DNA of 64,000 nt from Pseudoalteromonas umbrosa (lineage in GTDB: Bacteria; Pseudomonadota; Gammaproteobacteria; Enterobacterales; Alteromonadaceae), in assembly GCF_030125375.1 (NCBI RefSeq), contig NZ_JASJUU010000003.1, forward strand, positions 76,247 to 140,246, given 5' to 3'. Positions within the stretch are counted from its first letter, which is position 1, and the number at the start of each line of letters is the position of its first letter. Shown here piece by piece: positions 55,253 through 61,245 of the stretch. The translations under genes were made by a program, and so were the position numbers. The notes beneath the pieces were generated by a model. That model was not told where the DNA came from, searched no databases, and saw only the letters and a program-made list of their open reading frames with translations.

Positions 55253-57133
55253 ATGATGGAAAAATTATTATGTTATAATTATTTGGAATTACTTTTCTAT
55301 ATGGAACTATTTAATAAGAATCTTGATTTATTAAAAAGGTGTTTACCAAGTGATTTCATTAAAACTATTGAGTCGGTTAAACAGGATGATACAGCTCAAT
55401 TTGAATTTGAATTTTATGGTGCACATGCAAAGCGAAGTTGCCATCAGCAAGTAGAGTTATTTCTTCGACACCCAACTCATTTAAGTCTGAGTTTTTCATC
55501 AAGCACAGCGACAGAATTTTCGCACCAAAAATGCATTAATAATTTAAATAGTATTGCAGATGAAATGGGCCGCAATAGTAATTCAAAACCGCAACGAGGT
55601 ACATTAGTTGTATTGGGTTTAGGCTCCGGTCATCACGTAACTAAATTGATGTCAAAGATTCGTTATACTGACATAGTTATAGTTGAATCAGATCCAATAC
55701 AATACGCTCTTGCTTCTCAATACATTTGCTTCTCCAGCTTACAAAATGAGTGTGATAATCGAGGCGGGTCTTTAAATTTTATCCAAGTGAACAGTTATAC
55801 GCAATTTTTGCATGACATGAGAGGTCTTATCGACGTTTTGGGAGCATATTTACTGTCAGATATGAGCGTATTCCGACATTATAACTCGCCTCTTATGGAT
55901 AGCGTCTTTGGTAACTTTAAACAATGGCGAAATAGTTTCGCCAGTATGTGGGGTTACTTGGAAGATGAGTTAATCGGTTGGAAACACACTCAGGAAAACC
56001 GTTTAACTGCGTCGGTTCAGGGGCATAAAAATGTTTTTTCTCATTTTTCAAATTATCCTATCTATATAGTTGGCAATGGACCGTCACTTGATAACGATAT
56101 AGCTAAATTATCAACGATTACTGAATCAGCCGTGATAGTTTCTTGTGGTACATCAATGGGTGCATTACTCAAAGCAGATATTTCGCCTGACTTTCATATA
56201 GAAATGGAGAGATCTGTAGCGAATTATTATTTAAAGGAAGGTGAGCTCAATGACCCCAGAAATAAGGATATTGTGTTAATTGCACTCAGCACAGTATATC
56301 CCAAACTTATGTCACAATTTGACCGTAAAATTGTATTTGCTAAAGCAAATGATTTGGGAACTGAGTTTGCAAAAGCTGCTAAACAAACTGTTGAGCCACT
56401 GCTCCATTGTAACCCAACAGTCACAAATATGGCTGTCTCCGCTTTCATCCGTATGGGGTTTAAAAACTTGGTATTACTAGGTTGTGATTATGGCTATGTT
56501 GATAGCAAGAATCATCATAGTAAATTGTCAGGATACTATGAGCCCGACAGTCAACTTTCTCAAGCGAAGTTTGCTGATGAAATGAGTGTAAAAGGAAACT
56601 TTCGCGACTTTGTTCATACATCTCGTATCTTTAATGAGGCGAGGGGAGCCCAAGAAAAGCTGCTCGGACTGAATCCTCAAGTGACGGTTTTAAATGCAAG
56701 TGATGGTGCTTTCATTCGCGGGACAAAACCTGTAATGCTCACTGAAATTGAGCCCTGTAATAAAGCTAAATCACATTTAATGTCAGCAGTTTTTGATTAT
56801 ACAAATCAACACACTTTGTCATCGATAGACTCTGGGCAAAACTTTGCACATGCAGGCGAAAAATTACAGGAATTAAAAAGTCGTGTGCTCGATGCTCCAA
56901 ATATAGTGGCGATTATAAAGTGTATAAGTCAGTTTGTACTTTCTTTAAAAACAGATTCTGACTCTGCCATATGTAAAATATTGCTTTCAGGCAGCTTAAA
57001 GTATGTCGTTGCAACAATAGCAAGCCACTTAAATCATTTACCATTGCAAAAATGGAACAGCTATGAGGCGCGAGCGCGCAATGAGCTAAATAGTTTACTA
57101 GATGATTTAATATATAAATTAACAATCCAATAG
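55253..57133 (+). CDS. Maf/MptE-like DUF115 family protein
   Basis: 626-residue cytoplasmic protein of the DUF115 family, which includes motility-associated factor (Maf) flagellin glycosyltransferases and the archaeal pterin diphosphokinase MptE. The N-terminal half has LVVLGLGSGHHVTKLM. The DUF115 core at about residues 265-450 shows IVGNGPSLDNDIAKL, VSCGTSMGALLKADISPDFHIEMER, NPTVTNMAVSAFIRMG and LLGCDYGY. No signal peptide. The first ATG lacks a ribosome site, and ATG 55301 is an alternative. The gene for the first FGAGDS protein begins 22 bp downstream, so co-transcription is likely. The donor and target are unknown. Modification of a partner is inference from Maf. Confidence 0.8.
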   Translation: MMEKLLCYNYLELLFYMELFNKNLDLLKRCLPSDFIKTIESVKQDDTAQFEFEFYGAHAKRSCHQQVELFLRHPTHLSLSFSSSTATEFSHQKCINNLNSIADEMGRNSNSKPQRGTLVVLGLGSGHHVTKLMSKIRYTDIVIVESDPIQYALASQYICFSSLQNECDNRGGSLNFIQVNSYTQFLHDMRGLIDVLGAYLLSDMSVFRHYNSPLMDSVFGNFKQWRNSFASMWGYLEDELIGWKHTQENRLTASVQGHKNVFSHFSNYPIYIVGNGPSLDNDIAKLSTITESAVIVSCGTSMGALLKADISPDFHIEMERSVANYYLKEGELNDPRNKDIVLIALSTVYPKLMSQFDRKIVFAKANDLGTEFAKAAKQTVEPLLHCNPTVTNMAVSAFIRMGFKNLVLLGCDYGYVDSKNHHSKLSGYYEPDSQLSQAKFADEMSVKGNFRDFVHTSRIFNEARGAQEKLLGLNPQVTVLNASDGAFIRGTKPVMLTEIEPCNKAKSHLMSAVFDYTNQHTLSSIDSGQNFAHAGEKLQELKSRVLDAPNIVAIIKCISQFVLSLKTDSDSAICKILLSGSLKYVVATIASHLNHLPLQKWNSYEARARNELNSLLDDLIYKLTIQ

Positions 57134-57155
57134 CAATGTATATTAAGGGAATTAT

Positions 57156-57905
57156 ATGAAGTTTAATCTAAAAGCAGCTTTACCAATTGTGCTAGTGGCT
57201 GCACACTCGGGTCAAGCTATCTCCAAAACAATTGATTATTATACTGGTGATGATAAACCAGCTAATATTAGCTCTGGTTTTGAAAGCCAACAAATAATGG
57301 AACAGTTCGGTGCTGGAGATTCATTCGGTGCTGGAGATTCATTTGGTGCTGGAGATTCATTCGGTGCTGGAGATTCATTCGGTGCTGGAGATTCATTCGG
57401 TGCTGGGGACTCATTCGGTGCTGGGGACTCATTCGGTTCTGGAGACCGTCCTGCTGACTTTGAAGCTTTCCCAACTGGTGAGCTTAACTCTGATACTTAT
57501 GGTTATATCCATCATGGTGTTCTTTATCTTGAGCAAGATACAAATAATGATGGAAACTTCCATGAGTATATGCGGGTATGTATTAAGTCTAATGATCGTG
57601 TAGTAGCTGGTGCTCATTCTCAGTTTGATTTTATGGCTCTACAAAATCGCTACATGCTCCAGGGAGCTTATAAACCAACTAGCATCTATGGTTCAGACTA
57701 TGGGTACTTAGAGCTGGAATTATCTTTTGACTTTCATCAAATGACAGAGTCAATGGTGCTATTTAAATATCCAGGTGGCAAGTATGAGTTCGATGGCTAT
57801 TCGTTAATTAATGGTGAACATGCAGGTGCTTTACGTGGATATTATAAAGGTGCCGACATGTATATAGCTGAAGGGTGTGAATATACATTAGGATCAAGGT
57901 TCTAA
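57156..57905 (+). CDS. Secreted FGAGDS-repeat protein, paralogue 1
   Basis: 249-residue exported protein of no family I know. Signal MKFNLKAALPIVLVAAHSG, then a 25-residue spacer, then seven exact FGAGDS hexapeptides at residues 51-92 and a partial FGSGD. About residues 105-249 form a conserved domain (HHGVLYLEQDTN, YMRVCIKS, RGYYKGADMYIAEGCEYTLG) with two cysteines that may bond. The ribosome site TTAAGGGA is shared by all three paralogues. It lies 22 bp after the Maf-like gene. The Gly/Asp/Ser repeats recall half of an RTX calcium-binding unit but do not match the nonapeptide. Function unknown. Confidence 0.82.
   Translation: MKFNLKAALPIVLVAAHSGQAISKTIDYYTGDDKPANISSGFESQQIMEQFGAGDSFGAGDSFGAGDSFGAGDSFGAGDSFGAGDSFGAGDSFGSGDRPADFEAFPTGELNSDTYGYIHHGVLYLEQDTNNDGNFHEYMRVCIKSNDRVVAGAHSQFDFMALQNRYMLQGAYKPTSIYGSDYGYLELELSFDFHQMTESMVLFKYPGGKYEFDGYSLINGEHAGALRGYYKGADMYIAEGCEYTLGSRF
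57306..57446 (+). repeat. 18-nt tandem repeat array, 7 full units plus a partial unit
   Basis: Unit TTCGGTGCTGGAGATTCA repeats from 57306 to 57431, then a partial variant to 57446. Unit 3 has TTT for TTC, and units 6 and 7 have GGG GAC for GGA GAT. The unit is a multiple of three, so gain or loss of copies keeps the frame. Confidence 0.97.
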
Positions 57906-57918
57906 CAATGGAAATAAT

Positions 57919-57947
57919 GCACTCAGAGCCCTTTGGGCTTTGAGTGC
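57919..57947 (+). terminator. Hairpin after paralogue 1
   Basis: GCACTCA-AGCCC arms (57919-57930) pair with GGGCT-TGAGTGC (57935-57947) with small internal mismatch, 14 bp after the stop. The following sequence is only moderately T-rich. Confidence 0.6.
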
Positions 57948-58103
57948 TTAGGCTGATTTTCAAAAGTGCCGTCAATTATAACCGATAGAATAAAGGCAGT
58001 TTACCAAGAGAAATATGGTGTATTATTTTAATAAAATAATGTTGTTTCTATGCATGTAGAGAGTCAATAAGCCATCAAGATAAAGACATATTAAGGGAAT
58101 ATA

Positions 58104-58778
58104 ATGAAGTTTAATATGAAAACGGTCTTACCAATTGTTATGGCAGTTGCCCATTCTGGCAAAGCTGTTTCTCAACCTCTAGATTATTTGACAGATGAAA
58201 ATCAATCGGTTCATGTGAGTGAAGGGGTTGAAAGCAACGAACTTAACACTCAGTTTGCCGCAGGTGATTCCTTTGGTGTAGGTGATTCGTTAGAACCGAG
58301 TGACACTAACGCCGCTAGACCTGATGGTTTTGAGCCATTTCCTACGAATGGTTTAGACCCAATTGACGGTAATCGTATGCACCGTGGTGTCCTGTACGTT
58401 GAAAGTATCCCTATTGGGCAAGGTATTGAGGTGTACACAGAACACTATAATGTTTGTGTTAAAGCTGGAAAGCGTTTGGTTGTGGTGTCTAACTCAAAAT
58501 ATGACAATATACACAAAAATATAAACTTTATGGGGAAGGGGACCTACAAGACAAGTTATTTGGGACAAAATGATTTCGGTCGCTTGCGCATAACATTACA
58601 GCACTATTACGAAAACAAAAAAGAGCACCTTTTGTTAGATAGAATTGAAACATCTTCTTATGAGTTCTACGGTCATGCTAAGCGTGGCAAAGATAACTCT
58701 CACTATATTAGAGCTTACTTTAAAGGCATTGAAGCCTATATAGCAGAAGGGTGTGAAGATCACTTAGGTAAATACTAA
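58104..58778 (+). CDS. Secreted FGAGDS-repeat protein, paralogue 2 (short array)
   Basis: 224-residue exported protein. Signal MKFNMKTVLPIVMAVAHSG. The repeat region at residues 51-62 holds only FAAGDS and FGVGDS, followed by LEPSDTNAARP. The C-terminal domain (HRGVLYVESIP, YNVCVKAGKRLVVVSNSKYD, YFKGIEAYIAEGCEDHLGKY) is almost identical to that of paralogue 3. The degenerate two-unit array may be the ancestral length or a contraction. The leader upstream (CAATAA-CCAT-GAT-AA-CA-ATTAAGGGA) matches that of paralogue 3. It has its own terminator. Function unknown. Confidence 0.8.
   Translation: MKFNMKTVLPIVMAVAHSGKAVSQPLDYLTDENQSVHVSEGVESNELNTQFAAGDSFGVGDSLEPSDTNAARPDGFEPFPTNGLDPIDGNRMHRGVLYVESIPIGQGIEVYTEHYNVCVKAGKRLVVVSNSKYDNIHKNINFMGKGTYKTSYLGQNDFGRLRITLQHYYENKKEHLLLDRIETSSYEFYGHAKRGKDNSHYIRAYFKGIEAYIAEGCEDHLGKY
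58254..58289 (+). repeat. Two-unit degenerate version of the 18-nt repeat
   Basis: Two units coding FAAGDS (58254-58271) and FGVGDS (58272-58289), at the same residue position, 51, as the arrays of the other paralogues. Confidence 0.85.
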
Positions 58779-58783
58779 GTGCG

Positions 58784-58813
58784 AAAGGGGATTGCTTAGT
58801 CCCCTTTTTATTT
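58784..58813 (+). terminator. Rho-independent terminator of paralogue 2
   Basis: AAAGGGGA (58784-58791) pairs with TCCCCTTT (58800-58807) around TTGCTTAG, then TTATTTGTTT follows. It begins 6 bp after the stop. Confidence 0.82.
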
Positions 58814-58924
58814 GTTTGTAATTTTTAGAAGTTTCATTTATACGCTTAAAAAATCTTATTCTAAGAATTATTTACAATGAAAATAGTATTAATGGCATAG
58901 ATGATGGGTATGTAAAGCTGGTGC

Positions 58925-58950
58925 TGTCATTTAATTTTTATTAAATGACA
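58925..58950. promoter_or_regulatory. Perfect inverted repeat in the spacer
   Basis: TGTCATTTAAT (58925-58935) and ATTAAATGACA (58940-58950) around TTTT. It lies 140 bp beyond the paralogue 2 terminator, so it is not needed as one. A protein binding site or a remnant hairpin are both possible. Confidence 0.35.
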
Positions 58951-58980
58951 TGATCGGCGACACTTTGTGAGTACCCAAGT

Positions 58981-59073
58981 GACAAGTGTGTAGGTACTAT
59001 GCACATATATTATAATGTAGCTGATGCGTATATCGTTATAACATGTGTATATACATTTGGTTCGAATATTTGT
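58981..59073 (+). pseudogene. Decayed 3' end of a fourth FGAGDS-family gene
   Basis: Read in frame from 58990, the sequence gives IYYNVADAYIV, then TCVYTFGSNI. Set against the end of paralogue 1 (GYYKGADMYIA, then GCEYTLGSRF), 11 of 22 positions agree without gaps, including the cysteine. The aligned stop is lost and no start, signal or array is found upstream. This was found by eye and should be tested statistically. Confidence 0.5.
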
Positions 59074-59273
59074 CACTTAAATAAGTGCTCCGAGTTTTAT
59101 TGACTTCGAGTACGAGGTGAATTGTCTTGAATTTATTTTGCGGATAAAACTGGGTTTAAAGGGGACTTGAGAAAGCCTCTTAGACTATTTGTTTGATGAT
59201 GAAAAAACATAGATTCAGGATGTTCCTAAAAACCAATAAACCATTCGATGAAAACAAACATTAAGGGATTTTA

Positions 59274-60071
59274 ATGAAGTTTAACATAAAAACGGTCTTA
59301 CCAATTGTTATGGTAGCAGCCCACTCAGGCAAAGCTGTATCTCAAACCATAGATTATTTTACAGGAGAAAATCAACCTGTTCATATGAGTGAAGGGTTTG
59401 AAGGCAATGAGCTTAACAGCCAATTTACTGCAGGTGATTCATTCGGTGCAGGTGATTCATTCGGTGCAGGTGATTCATTCGGTGCAGGTGATTCATTCGG
59501 TGCAGGTGATTCATTCGGTGCAGGTGATTCATTCGGTGCAGGTGATTCATTCGGTGCAGGCGATTCATTCGGAGCTGGCGATTCATTAGATCCTAGTGAT
59601 ACGAACGCCGCTAGACCTGATGATTTTGAGCCATTCCCTACAAATGGTTTAGATCCAATTGACGGCAATCGTATGCATCGTGGAGTTCTGTATGTAGAGA
59701 GCGTTCCATTTGGACAAGGTGGTGCCTATACAGAGTATTATAATGTTTGTGTAAAAGCTGGAAAGCGTTTAGTTGTAGTGTCTAATTCAAAGTACGATAG
59801 TATGTACAAGCATATAAACTTTATGGGTAAAGGAACCTATAAGACGAGTTATTTGGGTCAAAATGACTTCGGTCGATTACGTATAACATTACAGCACTAT
59901 TTCGAAAATAAAAAAGAACACCTCTTATTGGATAGAATTGAAACATCTTCTTATGAGTTTTATGGCTATGCGAAGCGGGGTAAAGACTATACGCACGCTA
60001 TTCGGGCTTATTTTAAAGGCATTGAAGCTTATACTGCAGAAGGGTGTGAAGACCATCTAGGTAAATACTAA
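59274..60071 (+). CDS. Secreted FGAGDS-repeat protein, paralogue 3 (long array)
   Basis: 265-residue exported protein. Signal MKFNIKTVLPIVMVAAHSG. The array at residues 51-104 has FTAGDS followed by eight FGAGDS units, then LDPSDTNAARP. The C-terminal domain of about 145 residues is nearly the same as in paralogue 2, with cysteines in YNVCVKAGK and AEGCEDHLGKY. The codons of its array differ from those of paralogue 1. TTAAGGGA precedes the ATG and a terminator follows the stop. The low-complexity region lies between signal and domain, like a flexible or ligand-binding stalk. Function unknown. Confidence 0.83.
   Translation: MKFNIKTVLPIVMVAAHSGKAVSQTIDYFTGENQPVHMSEGFEGNELNSQFTAGDSFGAGDSFGAGDSFGAGDSFGAGDSFGAGDSFGAGDSFGAGDSFGAGDSLDPSDTNAARPDDFEPFPTNGLDPIDGNRMHRGVLYVESVPFGQGGAYTEYYNVCVKAGKRLVVVSNSKYDSMYKHINFMGKGTYKTSYLGQNDFGRLRITLQHYFENKKEHLLLDRIETSSYEFYGYAKRGKDYTHAIRAYFKGIEAYTAEGCEDHLGKY
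59424..59585 (+). repeat. 18-nt tandem repeat array, 9 units
   Basis: Unit TTCGGTGCAGGTGATTCA. The first unit codes FTAGDS and the next eight FGAGDS. Only the last two differ, by GGC for GGT and GGAGCT for GGTGCA. Array 1 instead uses GCT GGA for the same residues. Confidence 0.97.
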
Positions 60072-60077
60072 GTAGAG

Positions 60078-60107
60078 GAAAGGGGCTCGCTTTGGCCCCT
60101 TTCTTTA
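60078..60107 (+). terminator. Terminator after paralogue 3
   Basis: GAAAGGGGC (60078-60086) pairs with GCCCCTTTC (60095-60103), then TTTA. It starts 7 bp after the stop and may also serve the convergent DM13 gene. Confidence 0.75.
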
Positions 60108-60117
60108 GGACGCTGTT

Positions 60118-60585
60118 TTAGCGATAATTTGTAGCAGTGATAAACTCACCAAAAGTTTCACACCACACTACCACAGTCGAAAACTTCTCTATATCAATGC
60201 CTGTTGGCACATCAACAATGAAGCCATTAAATGACGTAACTGTAGAAACAAATTGCATCGTGCTTTTGTGCTTTGCAAATTCAGCCTCATCTTCCACAAA
60301 CGTTGGTGATAGGTATAAGCGATAATCAGGTCCAGGGGCTAGGCGACCTTCAAACCCAATACTTTGTTGTCCTATAAAAACGTTACCCTCTCCGAAATGT
60401 AAAAAGTCTGAGCCTTTCAGGTTTTTATTAAACATCGCAGTGTATTTTGCCTGATTGGCCACAGTCGAGAGTGCTGTTTGTGTAGGGGCTGGTGGGGCCA
60501 TCATGATGGGCAGAGAGTATACTCCCAATGCAAATCCGGAACAAAAAATAAACGTAGTAAACAAAATTTTAAACAAAAATCGCAT
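60118..60585 (-). CDS. DM13 domain protein, membrane-anchored or secreted
   Basis: 155-residue protein. A hydrophobic N-terminus (LFKILFTTFIFCSGFALGVYSLP) is an uncleaved anchor or signal. Residues 50-155 fit the DM13 domain: FLHFGEGNVFIG, GPDYRLYLSPTF, GFIVDVPTGIDIEKFSTVVVWCETFGEFITATNY. The VVVWC motif with its cysteine is the family hallmark. DM13 domains have been proposed to take part in redox or electron-transfer reactions outside the cytosol. It is convergent with paralogue 3. Confidence 0.82.
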   Translation of the reverse strand: MRFLFKILFTTFIFCSGFALGVYSLPIMMAPPAPTQTALSTVANQAKYTAMFNKNLKGSDFLHFGEGNVFIGQQSIGFEGRLAPGPDYRLYLSPTFVEDEAEFAKHKSTMQFVSTVTSFNGFIVDVPTGIDIEKFSTVVVWCETFGEFITATNYR

Positions 60586-61245
60586 CTTATATATGCTCTA
60601 GTAGAGGAATGTAACTTAACCTTAGCTTGACCAATCTAAGAGTCAAACGGTTACATGTTTTATTTGTGTTAATGGTTTTGTTAGAGAAAAAACATTCAAA
60701 AAAACCAAAGTTTATAATAACAAATCATGATTGACATTTAGGAGGTGGGTTATATTGGTAAGTACAAAAAGAAGGTGCTTAATTAATTACATGAAAATAC
60801 TAAAGTATTCTTTATTTAATGATTGTTTTTTCTTTTTTTATTTTCATTTGTCAAATATCACCGTGCCGATTAGGTTACTTATAGTACAAATAAAAGTATT
60901 AGAAATATATTTCTTAATAATAAAAATGGTTTATCTTCTGGTTTGTCCTCGCTTTATTGTAAATAAAAGTAAACAAAATCAATGTTAATTTAGTTAACAT
61001 TTTATTTTGGTTGTTTGTTGTTTATTTATCAACAAAACAATCAATATCAATACGTTACGTAATTCATGATTTTATCTAAAACAATCATTTTTCTAGTTAT
61101 TTGGTTTGTTGTTTTTAATTTCAACTAATCCCTTGTGATGTGTTTTTGGATCGGTACAATCGCCGCTGCTCAGTATTACATTAGGTAAATATGTTACTTA
61201 ATGTAATTTTATAAACAAAAATCATACAAATTAGGAAATAATCAA
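60586..61245. other. AT-rich upstream region of the chitinase gene
   Basis: 660 bp between the divergent DM13 and chitinase genes. It contains AATGTTAA/TTAACATT (60981-61001), a longer imperfect repeat TGGTTGTTTGTTG against CAACAAAACAATCA (61008-61043), and the leader palindrome at 61175-61207. A hydrophobic open frame at 60755-60988 has a perfect AGGAGGTG ahead of a TTG but is otherwise unconvincing. Confidence 0.5.
61175..61207 (+). promoter_or_regulatory. Long palindrome in the chitinase leader
   Basis: ATTACATTAGGTAA (61175-61188) pairs with TTACTTAATGTAAT (61194-61207) at 13 of 14 positions around a 5-nt loop, ending 38 bp before the ATG. It could be an operator for a chitin-responsive regulator or an RNA hairpin. 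Confidence 0.5.

Larger units (their letters stand above)
58779..59273. other. Spacer between paralogues 2 and 3
   Basis: 495 bp. It holds a terminator at 58784, a perfect 11-bp inverted repeat at 58925-58950 (TGTCATTTAAT, loop TTTT), a decayed 3' end of another paralogue at about 58981-59073, and the shared leader just before 59274. Confidence 0.6.

Noticed and set aside
57268..57474. Open frames in other phases across the repeat arrays (also 59381-59668)
   Set aside because: They exist only because an 18-nt unit without stops is open in several frames. None has a start context or a domain.
57306..59585. Short regular direct repeats resembling a CRISPR array
   Set aside because: Units are 18 nt, contiguous with no spacers, and in frame inside signal-peptide genes. 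They are coding minisatellites.
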